A stretch of 64,000 bases of DNA from Eikenella corrodens (GCF_003990355.1 NZ_CP034670.1:930001-994000), one strand, 5' to 3'. Shown: positions 39,383 to 49,600, numbered from the stretch's first letter. Numbers and translations are program-made. Notes: a model not told the origin generated them from the letters alone.

Positions 39383-39571
39383 TTACTCGGTGGCGTTTTC
39401 GATTTTCTCGCCCACATGGGAAATACCGCGGCCAACGGCATTGCTGCCCTTGCGCACGGCTTCGCGGGTGTGGTCGATGTTGTTGGCGGTGTCTTCTTTT
39501 ACGCCGTGCCAAGTGCTGGAACAGGCGGAGAGGCCGATGGCGGTAATGGCGAGGATGAGAAGGTGTTTCAT
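39383..39571 (-). CDS. Entericidin-like small lipoprotein
   Basis: The 62-aa product has lipobox LSAC (Cys17) after a short hydrophobic signal. The mature peptide is an amphipathic helix, VKEDTANNIDHTREAVRKGS, ending HVGEKIENATE. This is the entericidin EcnA/EcnB family pattern of small envelope lipoproteins. No antidote partner is adjacent. A Correia element lies 56 nt upstream of the start. Confidence 0.8.
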   Translation of the reverse strand: MKHLLILAITAIGLSACSSTWHGVKEDTANNIDHTREAVRKGSNAVGRGISHVGEKIENATE

Positions 39572-39626
39572 GTTTTCAGCTCCTTATGTGAAGAATTGAA
39601 AGATGCACGATTGGCTCGTGTGGCTT

Positions 39627-39732
39627 TATAGTGAATTAAATTTAAACCAGTACAGCGTTGACTCGCCTTGCCGTAACGTGTGTACTGTCTGCGGCTCGCC
39701 GCCTTGTCCTGATTTAAATTTAATCCACTATA
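39627..39732. mobile_element. Correia element (CREE), 106 bp
   Basis: TATAGTGAATTAAATTTAAACC...TTAATCCACTATA with the same core (GACTCGCCTTGCCGTAACG). It lies upstream of the entericidin-like gene and downstream of the secreted protein gene at 39807-40202. Confidence 0.9.
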
Positions 39733-39806
39733 TTATCGGCCAAAACAGCAATCCATACGGCTGATTTAGCCTGAATTTATCAGATTTTACTTTTCAGGCA
39801 GGCCGG

Positions 39807-40202
39807 TTAGCGGCGGCCTTCGGGGTTGTATTGGCGTACGATTCGGGCAAGCTCCGGGCGCTGGTTGCGGCAGTAGGCGGCGATTTCAACGCGGGAGGCG
39901 CGGCGTTTGCCGTCTGCACCGAATACCTGGGCGGCCGGGTGTTTGCGGCGCAGTTCGGCCAAGGCGGCAGGGTCTGCTTGGCAGGCGCTTTGACGGGCGA
40001 GGCCTTCGTAGATGTGGCGGATACGGGTTTTGGTGCGGATTTCGCTTTCGGCTATATACGGGCAGGCGGCCACGAAGCTTTGCACGGTGATGAAATCGTT
40101 AATCGCCGTGCGGCAGTCTGCCGGTATCGGCCCGGCGGCGGCCAGGGCGGGGCTTAGGGCGGCGAGGAGGAGGGCGGTTTTGAGGAGTTTCATGGGTTTC
40201 AA
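39807..40202 (-). CDS. Secreted hypothetical protein, Cys-containing
   Basis: The 131-aa product (or 128 aa from Met4) has a signal peptide ending near ALAAAG. The mature protein has four Cys (DCRTA, ACPYI, SACQAD, YCRNQ) and a basic C-terminus (EIAAYCRNQRPELARIVRQY). It is predicted helical and periplasmic. No family was recognised. Confidence 0.65.
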   Translation of the reverse strand: MKPMKLLKTALLLAALSPALAAAGPIPADCRTAINDFITVQSFVAACPYIAESEIRTKTRIRHIYEGLARQSACQADPAALAELRRKHPAAQVFGADGKRRASRVEIAAYCRNQRPELARIVRQYNPEGRR

Positions 40203-40279
40203 TTTATTAGTTGGTTTTCCTGAGGCGGGACATTTTAACTTTTTCAGGTAGCTTGGGGTAGGTAGATAAAGGCTACCTG

Positions 40280-40322
40280 AAAACGAAGTTTCCGAAGGAA
40301 GCTGAGTTTCTGCGAAGCTAAA
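40280..40322. repeat. Fragment of the hairpin-rich repeat next to a DUS
   Basis: AAACGAAGTTTCCGAAGGAA, then GCTGAGTTTCTGCGAAGC, directly follows a DUS at 40269. It matches positions about 3519-3560 of copy A (AAACGAGGTCTCCGAAGGAG, GACGAGTTTCTGCGAAGC). Confidence 0.6.
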
Positions 40323-40349
40323 GCACAGCTTCCAACAAAGCCAAAAACA

Positions 40350-41759
40350 TCAGGCCAGTTGGCGCACATCCACGAAATGCCCGGCCACCGCCGCCGCCGC
40401 TGCCATCGCAGGGCTGACGAGGTGGGTACGGCCGCCGTTGCCCTGCCGTCCTTCAAAGTTGCGGTTGGAGGTGGAGGCGCAGCGTTCTTTCGGCGCGAGG
40501 CGGTCGGCGTTCATCGCGAGGCACATGGAGCAGCCAGGTTCGCGCCATTCGAAGCCTGCGTCGGTGAAGATTTTGTCCAAGCCTTCTTTTTCCGCCTGCT
40601 CTTTCACCAAGCCGGAGCCGGGCACGACCAGCACGCGGTTCACGTTGTCCGCCTTTTTGCGGCCTTTGGCCACGGCGGCGGCTTCGCGCAAATCTTCGAT
40701 GCGGCTGTTGGTGCACGAGCCGATAAACACCACGTCCACGGGGATTTCATTCAGCGGCGTGCCGGCGGCCAAGCCCATGTATTCCAAGGCACGTTCCATG
40801 CCCGCACGTTTTACCGCGTCGGATTCGTCGGCGGGATTCGGCACTTTGCCGTCCACGCCCAGCACCATTTCGGGCGATGTGCCCCACGTTACCTGCGGTT
40901 CGATGTCTTCGGCGTTGAATTTATACACTTTGTCAAATTGCGCGCCGTCATCGGACACCAGCGTGCGCCAGTAGGCCACGGCTTTGTCCCAATCCGCGCC
41001 TTTGGGGGCGAATTTGCGGCCTTCAATATAGTTGATTGTGGTGTCGTCCACGGCCACCAAGCCGCTGCGCGCGCCGGCTTCAATCGCCATGTTGCACAGG
41101 GTCATGCGGCCTTCCATGGAGAGGCTGCGGATAGCTTCGCCGCCGAATTCAATCGCATAGCCCGTGCCGCCTGCCGTGCCGATTTGGCCGATGATATACA
41201 GCGCGATGTCTTTGGCGGTTACGCCCGGTTTCAGGCTGCCTGAAACTTCAATCAGCATGGATTTGGACTTTTTGGCGGTGATGCACTGGGTGGCCATGGT
41301 GTGTTCCACTTCGCTGGTGCCGATGCCGTGCGCCAGCGCGCCGAACGCGCCGTGGGTGCTGGTGTGCGAGTCGCCGCAGACGACGGTCATGCCGGGCAGC
41401 GTCGCGCCCTGTTCGGGGCCCATCACGTGCACGATGCCTTGGCCTTTGTCTTTAAACGGGAAATATGCCAGCGCGCCGAATTCTTTGATGTTTTTGTCCA
41501 AAGTGTCCACTTGCAGCTTGGAAATCGGGTCTTTGATGCCTTCGTCCCAATGGTCGGTGGGCGTGTTGTGGTCGGCGGTGGAGACCACGCTGTCGATGCG
41601 CCACAGCTTGCGGCCGGCCATTTTCAGGCCTTCAAACGCCTGCGGGCTGGTGACTTCGTGCACCAGATGGCGGTCGATATACAGCAGCACCGTGCCGTCT
41701 TCTTCTTCGCGGACGATGTGGCTGTTCCAGAGTTTGTCGTAGAGGGTTTGTGCGCTCAT
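40350..41759 (-). CDS. leuC: 3-isopropylmalate dehydratase large subunit
   Basis: The 469-aa aconitase-family subunit binds the [4Fe-4S] cluster. It starts MSAQTLYDKLWNSHIVREEE. VCGDSHTSTHGAFGALAHGI, FIGSCTNSRIEDLREAA and CSMCLAMNADRL supply the cluster Cys ligands and active-site motifs. The downstream FEGRQGNGGRTHLVSPAMAA is typical. It is the first leu gene of the leuC...leuD...leuB series, with its own promoter. Confidence 0.97.
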   Translation of the reverse strand: MSAQTLYDKLWNSHIVREEEDGTVLLYIDRHLVHEVTSPQAFEGLKMAGRKLWRIDSVVSTADHNTPTDHWDEGIKDPISKLQVDTLDKNIKEFGALAYFPFKDKGQGIVHVMGPEQGATLPGMTVVCGDSHTSTHGAFGALAHGIGTSEVEHTMATQCITAKKSKSMLIEVSGSLKPGVTAKDIALYIIGQIGTAGGTGYAIEFGGEAIRSLSMEGRMTLCNMAIEAGARSGLVAVDDTTINYIEGRKFAPKGADWDKAVAYWRTLVSDDGAQFDKVYKFNAEDIEPQVTWGTSPEMVLGVDGKVPNPADESDAVKRAGMERALEYMGLAAGTPLNEIPVDVVFIGSCTNSRIEDLREAAAVAKGRKKADNVNRVLVVPGSGLVKEQAEKEGLDKIFTDAGFEWREPGCSMCLAMNADRLAPKERCASTSNRNFEGRQGNGGRTHLVSPAMAAAAAVAGHFVDVRQLA

Positions 41760-41791
41760 GGGGTTTATTCCTTGGTGTGGTTTTGGGACGG

Positions 41792-41820
41792 ATTATGCAC
41801 AAAATGTCTAAATTCTGCAA
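41792..41820 (-). promoter_or_regulatory. Candidate sigma-70 promoter of leuC
   Basis: On the minus strand TTGCAG (41820-41815) and CATAAT (41797-41792) are separated by exactly 17 nt, about 33 nt before the leuC start. ACAAAATGT (41799-41807) within the spacer has an inverted copy, ACATTTTGT, at 41870-41878, suggesting an operator pair. The region to 42092 otherwise shows one solo Correia-like end (TATAGTGGATTAAAAT near 42034) and DUS copies. Confidence 0.5.
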
Positions 41821-42092
41821 GGAGCGGGGATGTAAATTCGGTAAATTGCAAAAAAATCTAATTCTGTGTACATTTTGTCCTATGTATAAATGGCGGGCTA
41901 TCTGAAACAGCTTGCCCTGAATCATTTTAGGCAAATCAGCCGGGCATCTGACACGGGCTTCGATCCGCTTTTCACCCGCCAAAAACCGTTTCAGGTAGCC
42001 CGAAGGATGATAAGGCGTGGGCAACGCTTATTATAGTGGATTAAAATCACTGCTTCTGCGTTTACCGCCCGGGCTACCTGAAAGAATCCGCC

Positions 42093-43796
42093 ATGACCGA
42101 ATACCGTTACCCCGCCGCCCAAGCCGCTGCCGGAGTGTTGCAGCGTTTGGCACCGCAGGCCGCCGAGCCGGTGCTGCCGCTGCTGGACGAACTGTTTGCC
42201 GCGCAAGAGGGCGGCCACAGCTACATCACGCTTACGCCGCAAGAGGCGGATGCGTTGCGCCAGGCCGCGCCGGTGGTGGGCGACGGCAGCGCGTTCACGC
42301 CTTTGGTGTTGCGCGGGCGGCGGCTGTTTGGCGGCAGACTGTTTGCACTGGAGCGCAGCGTGGCTGCCGAATTGCGGCGGGTTGCCCGCGGTCGGGTGAG
42401 GCTACCTGAAAATGCCGGGCTGCGGCAGCGTTTGTGCGATTGGTTTCCCGATGCCGGGCATAACGGGCAGCGGCTGGCTGCCGCGCTGGCGGTGTTGCAG
42501 CCGCTGATGCTGGTCACCGGCGGGCCGGGCACGGGCAAAACCACCACGGTGGCCAAGCTGTTGGCGCTGTTGTGTGCCGATGCGGCCGAGATGCCGCGCA
42601 TCGCGCTCACCGCCCCCACCGGCAAGGCTGCCGCCCACATGACCCGTTCGCTGCACCGCGCGTTGAGTGGCTTTAAATTGGGCAGCGAGCAGGTGTTGCA
42701 GCATTTAACGGCATTGGAAGGACAAACTGTCCACCGTTTGCTGAAGCTGAACCCAGTAGTCGGCTATTCGAAATTTGACCGCGAGCAGCCGCTGCCATTT
42801 GATATTGTGGTGGCCGATGAGGCTTCCATGCTGGATTTGCCGCTGCTGCACCAATTATTGTGCGCCATTCCCGAGCGTGGCCGCCTGATTTTGCTGGGTG
42901 ACGAAAACCAGCTGCCGCCTGTGGGCATCGGCGCCGTGCTGCCAGTGCTGGCGCAGCCCACCGTGCTCACCGCCGAAGAAGTCGCTAAGTTGGCAGAATG
43001 GCTGCCCGAAGGTGTGCCGTTTGAGGTGCGGGATAACCCGCCGCCACTGGCCGGCAACGTGGCGCGGCTGGAATATAGCCACCGTTTCGACCCGCAGCGT
43101 GGTGTGGGCGCATTGGCGCAGGCCGTGGTGAACGGGGAGGCCGCCGCTGCCGAAGCTGCGTTTGCCCGCTTCACCGACGACTTGTTCAGGCTACCTGAAA
43201 CCCCCGCCGCCTTGGCGCGGCACTTTGCCAAACAGCACGAAGCCTATTGGCAGGCGGTAAGCAGCGGCGATCCGGCAGCCTGCTTCGCCGCCCAGCAGCA
43301 GTTGGTGGTGCTGGGCGCGCGGCGCAGCCAGGCGGCAGAGTTCAACCGCGAATACCGCAAGCTTTTGGCTGCGCAGGGCAGGGCGTCGGAGCAGGGCTGG
43401 TTTGCCGGGCAGGTGCTGATGGTGGCGGAAAACGATTATGCGGTGAAAGTGTTCAATGGCGACATCGGCATCGTGCTGCCGCACGGCGACGGGCTGGCTG
43501 CATTTTTTCCCGATGCCGGCGGCTTCCGCGCCGTATCGCTCAGCCGATTGCCCGCGCACGATACCGCCTTCGCCATGACCGTACACAAAAGCCAAGGCTC
43601 GGAATACCAAGAAGTGTGGCTCTTGGGCGATGAAGCCGATTCTGCCCTATTCGACCGCACCCTGCTCTACACCGCCATCACCCGCGCCCGCCGCCGCTTC
43701 GGCTACGCTGGCCGGATGAGCGCCCTCTCTGCCGCCGTGCAGCGCAAAAACTACCGCCGTACCGGTTTGGGCGAGGCTTTGCGATTGGTGAAGTAA
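42093..43796 (+). CDS. recD: Exodeoxyribonuclease V subunit alpha RecD
   Basis: The 567-aa subunit is the 5'-3' helicase of RecBCD. Walker A VTGGPGTGKTTTVAKLLALL lies near residues 144-163; ALTAPTGKAAAHMTRSLH, VVADEASMLDLPLL (Walker B) and LLGDENQLPPVGIGAVLP follow, and FAMTVHKSQGSEYQEVWLL is motif VI-like. Two DUS lie in the coding region. recB and recC are not in the window. Confidence 0.93.
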   Translation: MTEYRYPAAQAAAGVLQRLAPQAAEPVLPLLDELFAAQEGGHSYITLTPQEADALRQAAPVVGDGSAFTPLVLRGRRLFGGRLFALERSVAAELRRVARGRVRLPENAGLRQRLCDWFPDAGHNGQRLAAALAVLQPLMLVTGGPGTGKTTTVAKLLALLCADAAEMPRIALTAPTGKAAAHMTRSLHRALSGFKLGSEQVLQHLTALEGQTVHRLLKLNPVVGYSKFDREQPLPFDIVVADEASMLDLPLLHQLLCAIPERGRLILLGDENQLPPVGIGAVLPVLAQPTVLTAEEVAKLAEWLPEGVPFEVRDNPPPLAGNVARLEYSHRFDPQRGVGALAQAVVNGEAAAAEAAFARFTDDLFRLPETPAALARHFAKQHEAYWQAVSSGDPAACFAAQQQLVVLGARRSQAAEFNREYRKLLAAQGRASEQGWFAGQVLMVAENDYAVKVFNGDIGIVLPHGDGLAAFFPDAGGFRAVSLSRLPAHDTAFAMTVHKSQGSEYQEVWLLGDEADSALFDRTLLYTAITRARRRFGYAGRMSALSAAVQRKNYRRTGLGEALRLVK

Positions 43797-43815
43797 GCAG
43801 GCGGGTGTTGTGCAG

Positions 43816-43850
43816 AAAAAGGCTACCTGAAAATTTCAGGTAGCCTTTTT
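43816..43850 (+). terminator. DUS-pair terminator of recD
   Basis: AAAAAGGCTACCTGAAAAT and TTTCAGGTAGCCTTTTT form a perfect hairpin with flanking A and T runs. Confidence 0.85.
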
Positions 43851-44182
43851 GTTGCTTTGCGGTGTTGGCTGTGTGCTTTATCCGAAAACGGACTTTGGTC
43901 ATGATTCTGCTTGGGCGGTATGGGCTTGGCAGGGTTGTTGCGGAGAGGCTATATGTTTGGATGCATTGATACTTGAGGCTTAAGGCGGTTCACATTTATA
44001 ATAACGCGCGTAGAATGCGGCTTAGAAAAATTTGCACAATAAATTACAATTACGACAGCCTGAAATGTTCACGTTTCAGGCTGTTCGGCATTAACTGCCC
44101 GGTTTCGGACAGCTTTTATCCGTCCGCCATAGGCTACCTGAAAATGCCTGCGCTCGTTTAGATAAATCAAAGGAATCAGGAA
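43851..44182. other. Intergenic region upstream of the ketosynthase gene
   Basis: This contains CAGCCTGAAA...TTTCAGGCTG, a perfect 10-bp stem with an 8-nt loop at 44056-44083, and a DUS at about 44134. AT-rich sequence around 43990-44050 may include a promoter. No ORF is supported. Confidence 0.5.
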
Positions 44183-45343
44183 TTGCACAAACCATCAGAT
44201 GTTTATATCAAACGCGCCGCTGCGTTTCTGCCCAACTTGCCGGTGGGCAATGATGAAATGGAAGCGGTGCTCGGCATGTCGGGGGATACGCCTTCTCGCG
44301 TGCGCAAGATGATTTTGCGCTCCAATGCCATCACCTCCCGTTATTACGCCATCGACCCGCACACCCGCCGCGCCACGTACAGCAACACGGAGCTGGCCGC
44401 ACTGGCGGTGCGCGGTTTACTGGCGCAGGGCTTGCGGGCGGACGAAATCGGCAGCCTCTGCTGCGGCACGTCTTATCCCGACCAGATTATGCCCGGCCAT
44501 GCGGTGATGGTGCACGGCCTGCTGCCGGAAATTCCGCCCTGCGAAGTGGTGAGCACGGCCGGGGTGTGCGTGGCGGGGATGGCGGCGATGAAGCAGGCCG
44601 AACGCGCGGTGCGCACGGGCGAATGCCGCGAAGCGGTGGCGGCAGCTTCGGAAGCGGCTTCGGCAGTATTGCGCGGCGAGCGTTTCCGCAGCGAAACCGA
44701 CAGCCTGCGTCTGCAGGATGCCAAGCCGGAAATTGCGTTTGAAAAGGATTTTTTGCGCTGGATGCTTTCAGACGGCGCGGGTGCGTTACAACTGGGCAGC
44801 GAGCCGCTGGCCGGGCAGCTGAATTTGAAAATCCATTGGATGGATTTGCTATCGTATGCCAACGAGATGCCGGTGTGCATGTATGCCGGCGGCGAAGTGG
44901 GGCAGGGCGGGGAATGGCTGAGCTGGAAAGATGTGGATGCCGACGAATGCGCCGAACGCAGCCTGATGGCGGTGAAGCAGGATGTGAAGCTGTTGAACGA
45001 AAATGTTATCGCCTATACGGCGGAAAAACCGCTGCGCCGCCTGATTGCCAAGCACGGCCTGCGGTCGGACGAGATTGATTGGTTTTTGCCGCACTATTCC
45101 TCCGGCTTCTTCCGCAACCGACTGGCCGACGGCCTGGCCGCTGCCGGGCTGCCGATTGCCGAAGAGAAATGGTTTACCAACCTGCCTTATAAAGGCAACA
45201 CCGGCTCGGCGGCGATTTATATTATTTTGGAAGAGTTTATGCGCCGTGAGGATGTTAGGCGCGGACAGAAAATCCTGTGCTACATTCCCGAAAGCGGCCG
45301 CTTTTCCACTTGCTTTATGCTGCTGGAAGCGGTGTATGCCTGA
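44183..45343 (+). CDS. Beta-ketoacyl-ACP synthase III-like enzyme, StlD/DarB type
   Basis: The 386-aa thiolase-fold enzyme contains the KAS III Cys-His-Asn triad: Cys in STAGVCVAGM, His in FLPHYSSG and Asn in YKGNTGSA. The N-terminus (AAAFLPNLPVGNDEMEAVLGM, RVRKMILRSNAITSRYYA) resembles DarB/StlD ketosynthases that make cyclohexanedione precursors of dialkylresorcinols. No aromatase (DarA) or acyl carrier gene is nearby. The start is TTG at 44183 after AGGAATCAGGAA; no better ATG is available. Confidence 0.8.
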   Translation: MHKPSDVYIKRAAAFLPNLPVGNDEMEAVLGMSGDTPSRVRKMILRSNAITSRYYAIDPHTRRATYSNTELAALAVRGLLAQGLRADEIGSLCCGTSYPDQIMPGHAVMVHGLLPEIPPCEVVSTAGVCVAGMAAMKQAERAVRTGECREAVAAASEAASAVLRGERFRSETDSLRLQDAKPEIAFEKDFLRWMLSDGAGALQLGSEPLAGQLNLKIHWMDLLSYANEMPVCMYAGGEVGQGGEWLSWKDVDADECAERSLMAVKQDVKLLNENVIAYTAEKPLRRLIAKHGLRSDEIDWFLPHYSSGFFRNRLADGLAAAGLPIAEEKWFTNLPYKGNTGSAAIYIILEEFMRREDVRRGQKILCYIPESGRFSTCFMLLEAVYA

Positions 45344-45420
45344 GGCTACCTGAAAACTATTTATCTGTTCTTGGTAAGGCTACCTGAAAACCAAATTCTG
45401 CTTGTTTGAAACCATTTGGT

Positions 45421-45813
45421 ATGGATATCAACGACATTCCGCAAGACGACAGTCCCAGTTACCGTGGGCATCAGAAAATCATCTACGGCACGCACAACGG
45501 CCGCTACCAAGCCGCCACCAGTACCGGTTGGCAAGACGAATCCTACGCCACCGAGCAGGCCGTGGCCGAGCTGGAGGAACAGACTGAAGCCGCCAAACAG
45601 GCCGTGGAACGCGGCGAGCGTTCCGCCTTGTATTACCACATGTTCCGCAGCCGTCATGATGAAGTCAGCTTGGCTATGGCCGCAGGCGTGTGGCGCTGGC
45701 AGCTGCGCCGCCATTTGCAGCCTGCCGTGTTTGAGAGGCTACCTGAAAAAACCTTGGCTAAATACGCCCAAGCTTTGGGCATCAGTCTGAGTGAACTGCA
45801 GCAGCCGTTTTGA
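45421..45813 (+). CDS. Hypothetical protein with a possible helix-turn-helix C-terminus
   Basis: The 130-aa product starts MDINDIPQDDSPSYRGHQKI. The middle is charged and helical (EQAVAELEEQTEAAKQAVER). The last 20 residues (KTLAKYAQALGISLSELQQP) read like the recognition-helix half of a Cro-type HTH, suggesting DNA binding. It follows the ketosynthase gene by about 80 nt with two DUS between; a TTG start at 45406 is possible. No family was recognised. Confidence 0.65.
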   Translation: MDINDIPQDDSPSYRGHQKIIYGTHNGRYQAATSTGWQDESYATEQAVAELEEQTEAAKQAVERGERSALYYHMFRSRHDEVSLAMAAGVWRWQLRRHLQPAVFERLPEKTLAKYAQALGISLSELQQPF

Positions 45814-45866
45814 AGAGAGAGATTTGTAAAAGCGGGTACTGAAAATTGGTTTCTTGCATTGATGGC

Positions 45867-45911
45867 ATAAAAAAAGCTTGCTTATCATTTGGATAAGCAA
45901 GCTTTTTTTAT
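45867..45911 (+). terminator. Strong intrinsic terminator (not DUS-based)
   Basis: AAAAAAGCTTGCTTATC and GATAAGCAAGCTTTTTT form a stem of about 18-20 bp with a five-base loop and a T run. It ends the transcript before the autotransporter locus. Confidence 0.9.
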
Positions 45912-46612
45912 GGCTTATTAGTTGTATTGGGCTGTGTTCGCCAGATTTTCCAGTATCCTGTGGGTGTAGACTTGTGTGGTGCCGTGATGGAACTTTTACA
46001 GCATAGGGCGATAAAGGCTACCTGAAAGCTAGTGAAGTAGGGTAATACGATATTTTGATTGATTTTTTATTTCGCGTAGATGAAGGTTTGAGAACGGATA
46101 TTGCTGTTAGTCCACACTGGGTAAATTAAACTGAGAATAACTTGTAATTCACCTAGTGAGGCTACTCGATAGAAGCTGAAATTTTACTTAGATGACAGAA
46201 TGCGGGAGCATTCTATAATTTGATTTCAGGTAACTAGAAGTGTTAAGTGATTGTATATAAGAAAATCTAAAAGTATTTTTATTGTTTGAGATGGAGTAAG
46301 AAATGCAGCTTGCATGGTTTATTCAGAAGAATGTGTTGCAAAATAATCGTAAAATTTTGTAATGAAATATAATCAAACGATAAGCGGCTATGATGACAAA
46401 TCAATTAGTCGTATCATCCTGCCTTAATTTGCCCACGGGTTTTATAATATATAGCTAATTGAATTTATTCAACTAAAATAAATTCTCTCTGCAAGGATAA
46501 TTTGAGTTTTGTGTGATTTGGCAAGCGTAGGAATAAATGAGTAGTAAGCTTGATGTAAGTCAACCGATGGGTTCTTTATCACTATATTTTTGAAAGTTAG
46601 GGATCTGAATAT
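45912..46612. other. AT-rich 5' region of the autotransporter gene
   Basis: This is 700 bp without a gene, markedly AT-rich, with one DUS at about 46015. It holds the promoter of the giant adhesin gene: TTGATG (46550) followed by TTTATC-like sequence is a possible pair. AGTTAGGGATCTGA precedes the ATG at 46613 as the ribosome site. The length and composition suggest complex regulation or horizontal origin. Confidence 0.55.
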
Positions 46613-49600
46613 ATGAACAAAATTTATCGTGTAGTATGGAATGAACACACTAACACTTGGACTGTGGTTCAGGAGAATGCCAAGGCTAAGGGAAAATCTG
46701 GTTCTTCCAGATGGTATGCTCTTGGTTCGGCAATGCTAAGCGGGTTGGGATTTAAATCCCCGCGCTTTGCCTATACTGCCATGGCTTCTGCCATGATGAT
46801 GGCTGCAGGCTATGCTAATGCCGGTCCGGGTATTTTTATCAATGATGGCGATGATACCGGATGTATCGTTACCAGCGATGAATCGTCAAGAAGAAACGCG
46901 CTGTTCTTTCTGACCAATAACAACTTGGAATGGGCGGCCGGGCAGGCCAGCGGCGGCAGTATGCCGAGTGCAAATGCCTTCCGTAATAAATGTACCCCGG
47001 GGGATGCGGCCAGCCAAACCAACCGTGCCTTGTTTTATGGGGATGCGGGCGGTGTAGGCAGCAAACACCTTTCGCTCGGCGGCCGTTTGGATGTAAATAG
47101 CGGCATTATCGGCTTGGGTGATCGTGCTGCGGGTAACAACAGCATCCGCATTGGTAGCGGATTGACTTTGGATGCTGCCAACAGCAAGACAAATTCCATT
47201 GCTATCGGTAGCGGCGTGGTTGCTAATGCAAACCAAGCTTTGGCCATCGGTTCTATCGCCAAGGCTACTGCAGAGCAAACTGTGGCTTTGGGTAACAATG
47301 CTCACGCCGCAGGTATGGACGCGCTGGCTATCGGTCGTAGTGCGCATGCACAAGCCCAAGACTCCATCGCATTCGGCCGCAGCTCTCAGGCAGCTGCCAA
47401 GGGTGTTGCTATTGGTTCGGATGCCAGTGCCGCCGTGGCCAATTCTGTTGCCTTAGGTTCAGGTACGACCGCCGTTGCTGCTGCAGACCAGTCTGGAACG
47501 AAAAATGTCAACGGATTGAACTACACATATGCTGGCAATTCCGCCAATAGTTCTGTGACCGTTGGCAACCGTCAAATCAAACAGGTAGGGGCGGGCGAAG
47601 TTTCGGCTGCTTCCACCGATGCGATTAACGGTAGCCAGCTTTACGCCACCCAAAATGTAATTGGCAATATCGGTAAAGGTGTAGCCACTAATTTGGGCGG
47701 CGGCGCGGTCTTGAAACCAGATGGTACGTTTACCGCTCCCACCTACAACCTGACTGATGCCAACGGTAATGCTGTCGCTAAAAACAATGTCGGCGATGCG
47801 CTGAACGTATTGAACAGCCGTTTGAATACTGTGGGTGGCGGTTTTCAGGTAGCCGCTACTACTGGTACGACGCAGAACGTCAAGCCTGGCAATACTCTCA
47901 AATTTATTGATGGTACAAACACCACTACCGAAGTATCGACTGATGGCGCGGGTGTGACCACCGTTAAAATCAACGCCACAGGCGGCGGTGCAGCCGTTCC
48001 CCTGACCAGCAACGCTGCAACCGGCCAAGTGAACGCGCCGGCTGCTGCTGATGCGAACAAAGCTGTCACTGCAGGTAGCGTGGCCACGGCTATCAATACC
48101 GCAGTTGGAAAAAGCGGTTTTAATGTGGAAGGCGGTTCTGTTGCCGGCGGCACTGCCACCGGTGCGGCTACAAGCAGGGTAAATAATAACGATACCGTCA
48201 AACTGCAGGCCGGCAAAAACATTGCATTGGCACAAAACGGTAAAGAGTTTGCCTTCGGTACTGTCGAGGATATGGAGGTAACCAGTATTAAGGCCGGAAC
48301 GGCCGGCACTAACGCTAAGCTGGATCGCGACGGTTTGACCATCACTTCTTCAGGTAACCCGGTCAAATTGACCAATAACGGTCTGAATAATGGCGGCCAC
48401 ACAATCGTCGGTGTTGCAGCGGGCGCAGTTAACGCCACCAGCACCGAGGCCGTCAACGGCAGCCAGTTGCACAAGACTGCCAATTCCACAGCCACTCACT
48501 TGGGCGGCGGATCGGCAATTCAGTCTGACGGCAGCATCAGCGCACCGACCTATAGCCTGACAGACAGTACCGGTGCCACTGTTACCAAAAACAATGTCGG
48601 CGATGCACTGAATGTATTAAACAGCCGTATGAACGCCGTAGGTACGCCCGTTGCACTGAATTCGAATCCCTCTACGGGCCGGGTTGCCGCACCTACGGCG
48701 GCGGATGCAAACAAAGCCGCCACCGCGGGCAGCGTAGCCACAGCGGTGAACAATGCCGTAAGCGCATTGGAAAGCAAAGGCCTGCAAATTGATGCCGATA
48801 GCGGCACAGCCGACACCGTTGCACTGGGTGAAACCGTCAAATACGCCGGCGACGCCAACATCAAAACCAAGGTTACCGACAACCAAATCGGCTTCTCCTT
48901 GGCCGACGATTTGAACGTAACCAGCATCACGACAGGCGACAGCAAACTGGATACCAACGGTCTGACCATTACCGGCGGTCCGAGCGTAACCAAAACCGGC
49001 ATCAACGCCGGCGGCAAAACCATTACCAACGTAGCCGCAGGCACGATTTCGGCTACCAGTACCGATGCCGCAACCGGCGGCCAGGTATATGGTGCACTGA
49101 ACAACGTGAAAAATGTATTGGGCAGCAACGTCAGCATCGACGGTTCGGGTAATCTGAGCGGCAACAACATCGGCGGCACGGGCAAAACCACCTTCAGCGA
49201 TGCTATTGCCGCAGCCTACGACAAGGCAAACAGCGCCGCTGCAGGCTGGAAATTCCAAGTGAACAGCGCGGCCGAGCAGACCATCGAGCCGACCAACACC
49301 GTTAAGTTCCTCAACGGCAGGAACATCGAGCTGAGCAACAACGGCAAAGACATTACCGTTGCCACCAAAGCCGACCTGACCGCCGACAGCCTGACGATTA
49401 ACGGCAACGGCCCGGTCATTAACGGCAGCGGCATCAGCACCAACGGCAAAAACATCAACATGGGTAATAGCGGCAAGATTACCAACCTGACCAGCGGTAA
49501 CGTTGTAGCAGGCGACGACAGTGCCGTAACCGGCGGTGCAGTTAATACTGCAATCAATACTGCCGTGACCGATTTGAAAGACGCCGGTTTCAAGATCGGG

